A stretch of DNA of 5,053 bases. It comes from Actinomycetota bacterium. GTDB taxonomy: Bacteria; Actinomycetota; Thermoleophilia; Gaiellales; Gaiellaceae. Under the pieces are notes generated by a model. The model saw only the letters and a list, made by a program, of their open reading frames with translations, was not told the origin of the DNA and made no database searches. This document shows positions 1 through 4,982 of the stretch, in pieces. The DNA is taken from contig VAXK01000250.1 of the NCBI GenBank assembly GCA_005885565.1, positions 1-5,053 of the forward strand. Direction: 5' to 3'. The position numbers were made by a program, and so were the translations under genes. Position 1 is the first letter of the stretch. Each line of letters opens with the position of its first letter.

Positions 1-341
1 GTCTTCCCCGAGCCCTGGAGGCCGGCGAGCAGGATCACCGTCGGCGGGCGCCCGCCGAACGCGAGCTGCGAGCTGCCGGAGCCCATGAGCGCCGTCAGCT
101 CCTCGTGGACGATCTTCACGACCTGCTGCCCCGGCGTGAGGCTCTTCGCCACGTCGGCCCCGAGCGCCCGCTCGCGCACGCGCGCGACGAAGTCCTTCAC
201 GACCTTGAAGTTGACGTCCGCCTCGAGCAGCGCGAGGCGGATCTCCCGCATCGCCCGCGAGATCGCCTCCTCGTCGAGGCGCCCGCGGCCGCGAAGGTCG
301 CCGAGGGCCGCCTGGAGCTTGTCGGACAGCGTGTCGAACAT
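1..341 (-). CDS. ffh: Signal recognition particle GTPase Ffh (SRP54), N-terminal part
   Basis: Ffh binds the 4.5S/SRP RNA and signal sequences at the ribosome and delivers nascent membrane and secreted proteins to FtsY at the membrane. Only the first 113 codons are here; the gene runs off the left edge. Reading leftward from ATG 339-341, the protein starts MFDTLSDKLQAALGDLRGRG and forms the N-domain helical bundle (about residues 1-85), including the family motif ALLEADV at 37-43. The start of the G domain follows: VILLAGLQGSGKT, the G1/P-loop, at about 102-114, cut within the last codon. This combination is diagnostic of SRP54-type GTPases, and the short N domain starting MFDTL fits Ffh rather than FtsY. 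No Shine-Dalgarno precedes the ATG; a TACACT box ends 10 nt upstream, so the message may be leaderless. The frameshifted toxin gene ends 39 nt upstream on the same strand. ffh is normally essential. Confidence 0.97.
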   Translation of the reverse strand, partial: MFDTLSDKLQAALGDLRGRGRLDEEAISRAMREIRLALLEADVNFKVVKDFVARVRERALGADVAKSLTPGQQVVKIVHEELTALMGSGSSQLAFGGRPPTVILLAGLQGSGK

Positions 342-350
342 CGGCGGCGA

Positions 351-356
351 AGTGTA
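351..356 (-). promoter_or_regulatory. Candidate -10 box for leaderless ffh transcription
   Basis: Read on the minus strand, TACACT (TANNNT type) lies 9 nt before the ffh ATG, and no purine-rich ribosome binding site lies between. In actinobacteria a TANNNT box at this distance often marks transcription starting at or next to the start codon. No convincing -35 hexamer is seen at 16-18 nt spacing, so this rests on the -10 box and the absent Shine-Dalgarno. Confidence 0.35.
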
Positions 357-380
357 GACGGCGGCCTCGGCGCCCAGCCC

Positions 381-907
381 CTACGTGGTCATTCCGACCG
401 GCGGAGCCGGAGCGGCATCGACCCGCCGCGGCCGCCCGACCGGCTCAGCACCCTCGACCGCGTCCGTATCGTCTCGAAAGAGGCAGAGCGTCAGGCCATC
501 CGGCCGCGCGGCGCTCGGGGCCACCAAGCCGCGGCGGCCCTCACGCCAGAGCTCCTCGCCCACGGCCTGAAACGCGGCCACGTGCCACGCCCGGGCGCGG
601 GTGAAGCCAGCCCCACCCTCGCAAGCTGCTCTTCCGTCCGCAGATCGGCGACCTCCACGTCGACGCGCCAGCGCCAGAGATCCCGGGGAAGCGCGCGCTC
701 GGGCGGAATTCCGCTTTCGGCAAGGTGGCGATACCACTCCGCCCACACCGTCTCTTCCGATTCCGCGAGGTAGAGCGCATCGACGACTGCGCCACGCTGC
801 CAGCGATTGTCCGGCGCGTCGTCCCGCAGAGGAAGGGGCGGGAGGCCGGATGCGGCGTGTTTGAGCCACTCGCCGCGGATGCGAGCTGCGTCGAGCGAGA
901 GGCCCAA
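381..907 (-). pseudogene. RES-domain toxin (NAD+-degrading family), frameshifted
   Basis: RES-domain toxins of RES/Xre modules, such as MbcT, consume NAD+ by phosphorolysis or a related reaction. From TTG 905-907, two bases after the antitoxin stop (TAGCCTTG), the protein begins MGLSLDAARIRGEWLKH and carries the RES core: RWQRG at 35-39, ALYLAE at 44-49 (Tyr46), TVWAEW at 53-58 (Glu57), ALPRDLWRW at 72-80, VADL at 86-89. After TWPRF (109-113, codon 569-571) the family-like sequence continues only in the -1 frame: QAVGEELW, then GLVAPSAARP with the expected catalytic Ser132, then LTLCLF, to TAG 381-383. Adding one base near 568-569 gives a continuous 175-residue protein, a normal length. As written, the first frame drifts into an unrelated 25-residue tail and stops at 491-493 (138 residues), losing the catalytic serine. 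The cause is an inactivating deletion or a sequence error; programmed -1 slippage is less likely because no canonical slippery heptamer is visible. The TTG start is chosen because no ATG or GTG lies in frame nearby. Confidence 0.82.
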
Positions 908-909
908 GG

Positions 910-1284
910 CTACGCCGCGCCCGGGTGCTCGAGCCCCCGCACCACCGCAGCCACTCGTCGGTACTCGCCGCGGGCGAGCACGTCGATCGGCTTCTCGTCG
1001 TCGAGAGCCTCGACCGGCTTGGTCATCCAGACCGGGATGTAGTCGGCGTCGACGACGCGCCTGAGTCGGCTCACGAGCGCCGAGAGCTCTGCGATCCGCT
1101 CGGCACGCGCTCCGGTGGGAGCGCTCCGTCCGTTCAGCCAGCTGCGGACTGTGCTCGGCGCCGCGCCTGTCGCGCGAGCGATCTGACGGTCGCTCAAGTG
1201 GCCGCCTTCGTGGATCCGTACCGCTTCCTCGGCGAATGCAGTCGTCGTGGCCCACACCGTAGCAGTCGATCGACGTTTAATCAA
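910..1284 (-). CDS. Xre/MbcA-type antitoxin of the RES toxin-antitoxin module
   Basis: The 124-residue product is the expected partner of the adjacent RES toxin. A helix-turn-helix lies at about residues 30-52 (LSDRQIARATG, then APSTVRSWLNG), preceded by a likely supporting helix (FAEEAVRIHEGG, 17-28). The C-terminal part, from about residue 75 (DADYIPVWMTKPVEAL, then KPIDVLARGEYRRV and VVRGLEHPG), resembles the toxin-binding domain of the DUF2384/MbcA/ParS group. Such antitoxins block the toxin active site and usually repress their own operon. Antitoxin before toxin, with coupled ends, is the standard order for RES/Xre pairs. The start is uncertain: TTG 1284 is the longest choice before an upstream stop at 1306-1308; GTG 1257 would keep the whole HTH; TTG 1197 has an AAGGCGG sequence 4 nt upstream but would remove the first helix. 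A promoter-like pattern at 1256-1284 overlaps the longest version. The reading frame is intact although its toxin is broken. Confidence 0.82.
   Translation of the reverse strand: MIKRRSTATVWATTTAFAEEAVRIHEGGHLSDRQIARATGAAPSTVRSWLNGRSAPTGARAERIAELSALVSRLRRVVDADYIPVWMTKPVEALDDEKPIDVLARGEYRRVAAVVRGLEHPGAA
1256..1284 (-). promoter_or_regulatory. Candidate toxin-antitoxin promoter with palindromic operator
   Basis: On the minus strand TTGATT (1284-1279) and TACGGT (1261-1256) are separated by exactly 17 nt, a sigma-70-like spacing. The perfect 10-bp palindrome GTCGATCGAC (1265-1274) sits inside the spacer, a typical place for a repressor operator and consistent with autoregulation by the Xre-type antitoxin. 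The difficulty is that transcription would then begin near 1249, downstream of the TTG 1284 and GTG 1257 starts. Either translation starts later than annotated or this promoter is fortuitous. Confidence 0.35.
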
Positions 1285-1367
1285 CAGAATTTCGTCACTA
1301 TTCAGTCACGGTGTTTCGAGGTGCCGCTGCGGGTACCTGCTGGGCGTCCCCCACGAAAGGAGCGGAA
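1285..1367. promoter_or_regulatory. Divergent intergenic region with GTCAC direct repeat
   Basis: This 83-nt spacer separates the leftward antitoxin from the rightward dodecin, and its left part is clearly more AT-rich than the surrounding genes. GTCAC occurs at 1294-1298 and again at 1305-1309, an 11-nt period that would place both copies on the same face of the helix. On the plus strand TTTAAT at 1276-1281, just outside the spacer, resembles a -10 box in 5 of 6 positions, but no good -35 lies at the right distance. The dodecin promoter probably lies here, though its exact position cannot be fixed. Confidence 0.4.
1355..1362 (+). promoter_or_regulatory. Ribosome binding site of the dodecin gene
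   Basis: GAAAGGAG ends 5 nt before ATG 1368. It decides the start: the longer reading frame from GTG 1311 would add 19 residues (MFRGAAAGTCWASPTKGAE) that do not belong to the dodecin fold. Confidence 0.8.
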
Positions 1368-1574
1368 ATGGCAGACGTCGCAAAGGTCGTGACGATCATC
1401 GGCTCGTCGAGCGAGGGCTTCGCGGAGGCGGCCGCTGCAGCCGTGTCGGAGGCGGCGAAGACGCTGCGCGGAATCACCGGCGCGGACGTGATCTCGATGA
1501 GCGCCGTCGTCGGAAACGACCGCATCACCGAGTACCGCACGACCGTGAACATCGCCTTTGCAGTAGAGCGCTGA
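1368..1574 (+). CDS. Dodecin family protein lacking the flavin-stacking tryptophan
   Basis: Dodecins are small beta-alpha-beta-beta proteins that form hollow 12-mers in the cytosol and store or buffer flavins. The 68-residue product matches the family in length and layout: strand KVVTIIG (6-12), the SSSEGF turn leading into an Ala-rich helix (about 16-33), then strands ADVISMSAVV (39-48) and ITEYRTTVNIAFAVE (53-67). It can be aligned by eye with the Halobacterium and Mycobacterium dodecins without gaps from the second strand to the conserved Phe near the end. In that alignment the flavin-stacking Trp is replaced by Gly38, and there is no Trp anywhere in the protein. It may therefore bind flavin weakly or bind another ligand. 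The start is set by a strong Shine-Dalgarno. A hairpin terminator overlaps the stop, so it is probably transcribed mainly on its own although a large cyclase/ATPase gene follows after 57 nt. Confidence 0.88.
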   Translation: MADVAKVVTIIGSSSEGFAEAAAAAVSEAAKTLRGITGADVISMSAVVGNDRITEYRTTVNIAFAVER

Positions 1575-1598
1575 CTTCAGGCGCAACAGCGCTTTCTT
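1565..1598 (+). terminator. Rho-independent terminator after the dodecin gene
   Basis: AGAGCGCTG (1565-1573) pairs with CAGCGCTTT (1587-1595) as nine base pairs including one G-U, around a 13-nt loop, and runs into the T-rich stretch TTTCTT (1593-1598). The left arm overlaps the dodecin stop TGA (1572-1574). The stem is moderate and the T tract is interrupted by one C, so termination may be partial. Confidence 0.6.
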
Positions 1599-1619
1599 CC
1601 ACAACAGACGCGGCCGTCC

Positions 1620-1625
1620 TAGACT
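1620..1625 (+). promoter_or_regulatory. Candidate -10 box for leaderless transcription of the cyclase gene
   Basis: TAGACT lies 6 nt before ATG 1632, and the region between terminator and ATG has no Shine-Dalgarno. A TANNNT box this close to a start codon suggests a leaderless mRNA. TTCCAC at 1597-1602 is at 17-nt spacing but is a poor -35 match. The position just after the dodecin terminator is consistent with an independent promoter. Confidence 0.45.
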
Positions 1626-1631
1626 CGGCGA

Positions 1632-4600
1632 ATGGCCGCCTGCCCGAACTGCGGACAGGAGAACCCGGACGGCGCCCGCTTCTGCCAGGCGTGCGCGGCC
1701 CCGCTCGTCGCGCCGGCCGCCTCGCACGAGGTGCGGAAGACCGTCACCGTCGTCTTCTCCGACATCGTCGACTCGACGCCGCTCGGCGAGCGGCTCGACC
1801 CCGAGTCGCTGCGCCGCGTGATGTCGCGCTATTTCGGCGAGATGCGCGCCGCGCTCGAGGCCCACGGCGGCACGGTCGAGAAGTTCATCGGCGACGCGGT
1901 CATGGCCGTCTTCGGCGTGCCCACGCTGCACGAGGACGACGCGCTCCGCGCCGTTCGGGCCGCGAACGAGATGCGGGAGCGCCTCGCCGAGCTGAACGAC
2001 GAGCTCCGGGGCGCGTACGGCGTCGAGCTCCAGATGCGCGTCGGCATCAACACGGGACAGGTCGTCGCGGGCAGGGCCGGCGCGCCCACGCTCGCGACCG
2101 GTGACGCGGTGAACCTCGCGAAGCGGCTCGAGGAGGCGGCGGGAGCGGGCGAGATCCTGATCGGCGCCGAGACTTTCCGGCTCGTCCGGGACTGCGTCGA
2201 GGCGATCCCGCTCGAGTCGCGCGCGCTGAAGGGGAAGGCGGACGCGGTCGCGTCGTGGCGGCTCGACGCCGTCGCCGCGCCGACCGCCGCGGCGCGCAAG
2301 CGCCAGACCCCCCACGTCGGCCGCGAGGCCGAGCTCGAGGCGCTCGTCGCCGAGTTCGAGCGCGTCGCCGCGGAGCGGTCGTCACGCCTCGTCACCGTCC
2401 TCGGCGCAGCCGGGCTCGGCAAGTCGCGCCTGGCCGACGAGTTCCTGGACCGGGTCGGCGACCGCTCGACGACGCTCCGCGGCCAGTGCCTGCCCTACGG
2501 CGACGGCATCACGTTCTGGCCGCTCGTCCAGATGGTGCACGCGCTCGGCGGCGAGCCGGCGATCCGGGAAGCGCTCGAGGGCCGGAGCGACGCCGAGCTG
2601 ATCGCCGAGCGCATCCTCGGTGCGACCGGCGCCGCCGGCGAGGCCGGCGGCAGCGAGGAGACCTCGTGGGCGCTGCGCAGGCTCTTCGAGGCGCTCGCCC
2701 GACCGCGGCCGCTCGTCCTCGTCTTCGAGGACATCCACTGGGGCGAGCCGACGCTCCTCGACCTGATCGACTACTTCGCCGGCTGGATCCGCGACGCCCC
2801 GGTCCTCCTCCTCTGCCTCGCGCGCCCCGACCTGCTCGACCGGCAGCCGACCTGGCTCGCGCCGCGCGCCAACGCGACCGCCGTCCCGCTCGCGCCGCTC
2901 TCGGACGCCGATACGCACCGGCTGCTGGCGGACAGCGAGCTCGCCCCGGCCGTCCGGGCCCGCGTCGGCGCCGCCGCCGAGGGCAACCCGCTCTTTGTCG
3001 AGCAGATGGTCGCCCTCCTCGCCGAGGAGGGCGAGCCGGGCGAGACGATCCCGATCCCGCCGTCGATCCAAGCGCTCCTCGCGGCGCGACTCGACCGCCT
3101 GACGGTCGAGGAACGTGCGGTGATCGAGACCGCCGCCGTCGTGGGGCGCGGCTTCTGGCGCGGCGCGGTGCGCGACCTCGCGCCGCCTGGGCTCCGCGAC
3201 GTGGTCGGGACGCATCTCATGGCGCTCGTCCGCAGGGACCTCGTCGAGCCGGAGGCCTCGACGCTCGTACACGAGGACGCCTTCCGCTTTCGCCACGTGC
3301 TGATCCGCGACGCGGCCTACGAGGGCACGCCCAAGGAGCGCCGCGCGGAGCTGCACGAGCGCTTCACGGCTTGGATCGGCACCAACATGCCGGACCGCGT
3401 GACCGAGCGCGAGGAGATCACCGGCTACCACCTCGAGCAGGCCTACCGGCTGCGGGCCGAGCTCGGCCCGGTGGGCGAGCGGGAGCGCGCCCTCGCTCGC
3501 GAGGCCGCCTCCGTGCTGAGCGCCGCCGGACGCCGCGCGCTCCTGCGCTCGGACCTGCCCGCTGCGACGAACCTCCTCGCACGGACGCTCGAGCTGGGCG
3601 GCGACGAGCTCGAGGACCGCGCACTCCTCCTACGCGACCTGAGCTCGTCGCTGTGGGCGACCGGTGAGCTCGCGCAGGCGGAGGAGGCACTCGCGGAGGC
3701 GCTCGCGGCCGCGCAGCTCAGGGGCGACCGGCGGCTCGAGTTCTACGCGCGCCTCGACCACGGCGCCCGCCGCGGCTACACGGAGTCGAACTTCGCCGCC
3801 GAGCTCGCCCGTGTCGCATCCGAGTCGGTCGACGTCTTCAACGAGCTCGGCGACGACCTCGGGCTCGCACGCGCGTGGCGCTGCCTCGCCCAGCTCGCAA
3901 GCCGGGCTTGCCGCTTCGGCGAGGCGCAGCAGGCGGCCGACCAGGCGCTCGCGCACGCCGAGGCCGCGGGCGACTCGGGCGAGGTCGCTGGCATCGTCGA
4001 CCTGCTCTGCACGGCGCTCCTCTACGGGCCCGCCCAGGCCGAGCGCGCGTCGGCCCGCTGCGCCGAGATCGCCGCCGCGCGTCCCGGCAACCTCATCCTG
4101 GAGGCGAACGCCGCGAGCTCGCGGGCCGGCCTCGAGGCGATGCTCGGCAACTTCGACGAGGCGCGGCGGCTCGTCGCGAGCGCCGCGGCGACCTACGACG
4201 AGCTCGGCCACCGGCTCTTCCGCGCCGGCCTGAGCGAGGTGGCGGGGCCGATCGAGCTCCTTGCCGGCCGCCCCGACTCAGCCGAGCGCGAGCTCCGCCA
4301 CGCCTGGGACGCGCTCGCCGCGACGGGCGACACGGCGCTCCTCGGCTCGCCGGCGCTCATGCTGGCCGAGGCGCTGCTCGCGCAGGGGCGCGAGGAGGAG
4401 GCGCGCCACTTCGCCGAGATCGGAAAGGCCGCGATGTCGCCGGACGACATCACCGACCAGGTGCTGGCGAGCAGCGTCGAGGCGAGGGTCGCGGCGCGCG
4501 CCGGTGACCTCGCGGCGGCGGAGGCGGAAGCGCGCCGGGCGGTCGAGGTCGCGTCCGGAACGGACGCGCTCGCCCTGCACGCCGACGCGCTCGTCTTGAT

Positions 4601-4754
4601 CGGGGAGGTTCTCGGCCTCGCGGAGCGGCCCGGCGAGGTGCTCGACGCGCTCCAGCGCGCGCTCGACCTCTACGAGCGGAAGGGCCACCGGGTCGGTGCG
4701 CAGCGCGCAGCGGAGGCGATCGACGCTCTCGCCGACCGGACGGCGGTGCGATGA
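1632..4754 (+). CDS. Zinc ribbon / class III nucleotide cyclase / AAA-STAND ATPase / TPR protein
   Basis: This 1040-residue cytosolic signalling protein has no visible membrane segment or signal peptide. Domains in order: a zinc ribbon with Cys4, Cys7, Cys18 and Cys21; a class III adenylate/guanylate cyclase domain (about 35-212); an AAA_16/STAND-like ATPase (about 228-480) with VGRE at 229-232, Walker A GAAGLGKS at 258-265, Walker B LVLVFEDIHW at 361-370 and GNPLF at 451-455; a winged-helix-like region with FRHVLIRDAAY at 553-563; and an Ala/Leu/Glu-rich TPR-like helical array (about 610-1035). Cyclase catalytic residues appear complete: metal ligands Asp44 (FSDIVDST) and Asp88 (GDAVMAVFG), Lys84, Asn161 and Arg165 (GDAVNLAKRLE). 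The position equivalent to the adenine-selecting Asp is Leu154, so ATP versus GTP preference cannot be read, and some family members are thought to be non-catalytic. There is no C-terminal LuxR or other DNA-binding domain. In STAND proteins repeats often sense a ligand or partner and control the ATPase; that is inference here. The start has no Shine-Dalgarno but follows a TANNNT box. A dodecin-like gene follows after 39 nt. Confidence 0.93.
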   Translation: MAACPNCGQENPDGARFCQACAAPLVAPAASHEVRKTVTVVFSDIVDSTPLGERLDPESLRRVMSRYFGEMRAALEAHGGTVEKFIGDAVMAVFGVPTLHEDDALRAVRAANEMRERLAELNDELRGAYGVELQMRVGINTGQVVAGRAGAPTLATGDAVNLAKRLEEAAGAGEILIGAETFRLVRDCVEAIPLESRALKGKADAVASWRLDAVAAPTAAARKRQTPHVGREAELEALVAEFERVAAERSSRLVTVLGAAGLGKSRLADEFLDRVGDRSTTLRGQCLPYGDGITFWPLVQMVHALGGEPAIREALEGRSDAELIAERILGATGAAGEAGGSEETSWALRRLFEALARPRPLVLVFEDIHWGEPTLLDLIDYFAGWIRDAPVLLLCLARPDLLDRQPTWLAPRANATAVPLAPLSDADTHRLLADSELAPAVRARVGAAAEGNPLFVEQMVALLAEEGEPGETIPIPPSIQALLAARLDRLTVEERAVIETAAVVGRGFWRGAVRDLAPPGLRDVVGTHLMALVRRDLVEPEASTLVHEDAFRFRHVLIRDAAYEGTPKERRAELHERFTAWIGTNMPDRVTEREEITGYHLEQAYRLRAELGPVGERERALAREAASVLSAAGRRALLRSDLPAATNLLARTLELGGDELEDRALLLRDLSSSLWATGELAQAEEALAEALAAAQLRGDRRLEFYARLDHGARRGYTESNFAAELARVASESVDVFNELGDDLGLARAWRCLAQLASRACRFGEAQQAADQALAHAEAAGDSGEVAGIVDLLCTALLYGPAQAERASARCAEIAAARPGNLILEANAASSRAGLEAMLGNFDEARRLVASAAATYDELGHRLFRAGLSEVAGPIELLAGRPDSAERELRHAWDALAATGDTALLGSPALMLAEALLAQGREEEARHFAEIGKAAMSPDDITDQVLASSVEARVAARAGDLAAAEAEARRAVEVASGTDALALHADALVLIGEVLGLAERPGEVLDALQRALDLYERKGHRVGAQRAAEAIDALADRTAVR

Positions 4755-4779
4755 AAGGGTTGCGGGCACACCAACGAGG

Positions 4780-4786
4780 AAGGAGG
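4780..4786 (+). promoter_or_regulatory. Ribosome binding site of the dodecin-like gene
   Basis: AAGGAGG, a near-perfect anti-16S match, ends 7 nt before ATG 4794. It contrasts with the absent Shine-Dalgarno of the preceding cyclase gene and supports real, possibly strong, translation of the 62-codon frame. Confidence 0.8.
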
Positions 4787-4793
4787 CTGCGGC

Positions 4794-4982
4794 ATGGCTG
4801 CTGAGCATCAAGAAGGTCGCTCGACGGACGGGTTCAGCGAGGCGGTACGCCACGCGCTCGACCAGGCGGCGCAGAAGGCCCCGGGGAAGAAGCTGACGTT
4901 CAGGGTCGTCGACCACTACGGCGAGTACAGCGCGAACCCAGGGACGATCAACTTCATCGTCCGGGTGGCGGTTGATACCTAG
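4794..4982 (+). CDS. Small dodecin-like protein
   Basis: This 62-residue protein was not recognised as a named family, but its layout is dodecin-like. EGRSTDGFSEAVRHALDQAA (7-26) matches the SSSEGF turn and helix of the dodecin at 1368-1574 with nine identities over 20 aligned positions (G.S..GF.EA...A...AA pattern). It is followed by two probable beta strands, KLTFRVVDHYGEY (33-45) and TINFIVRVAV (51-60). The first strand of true dodecins is replaced by a short polar start (MAAEHQEG), so it may be a trimmed member or use its partner's strand. It contains no Trp; Phe36, Tyr42 and Tyr45 are the aromatics near the expected binding surface. It has a strong Shine-Dalgarno and lies 39 nt after the cyclase gene with no terminator between, so the two are probably co-transcribed. 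The stop TAG at 4980-4982 overlaps the ftsY stop on the other strand. Confidence 0.75.
   Translation: MAAEHQEGRSTDGFSEAVRHALDQAAQKAPGKKLTFRVVDHYGEYSANPGTINFIVRVAVDT

Noticed and set aside
342..380. Terminator between the toxin and ffh
   Set aside because: The gap is GC-rich with short GGCGCC-type self-complementarity but has no stable hairpin followed by a T tract on the minus strand.
560..580. Programmed -1 frameshift in the RES toxin
   Set aside because: TTC could re-pair as TTT, but the preceding codon would not re-pair, no canonical slippery heptamer or downstream structure is evident, and RES toxins are not known to use frameshifting. A deletion or sequence error is simpler.
105..773. 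Plus-strand open frame of 222 codons across ffh and the toxin
   Set aside because: It is antisense to recognisable ffh and RES-toxin sequence, has an Arg/Ala/Pro-rich composition typical of a GC-rich shadow frame, and shows no domain.
491..1255. Minus-strand 254-codon frame read as one protein
   Set aside because: Its first half (about 910-1255) is the antitoxin in the wrong frame; only the part from 907 onward is real toxin sequence, and its last 25 codons lie past the frameshift.
1311..1367. Extended start for the dodecin at GTG 1311
   Set aside because: A good Shine-Dalgarno sits before ATG 1368, and the extra 19 residues are not part of the dodecin fold.
925..1392. Plus-strand 155-codon frame
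   Set aside because: It is antisense to the antitoxin HTH gene and runs through the divergent spacer into the start of the dodecin in another frame; no family features.
2382..3431. Minus-strand 349-codon frame antisense to the ATPase
   Set aside because: Composition of a shadow frame, no recognisable domain, and the sense strand encodes conserved motifs throughout.
2255..3667. Plus-strand 470-codon frame inside the cyclase/ATPase gene
   Set aside because: Extremely Arg/Pro-rich off-frame reading of a GC-rich gene whose main frame has clear Walker and STAND motifs.
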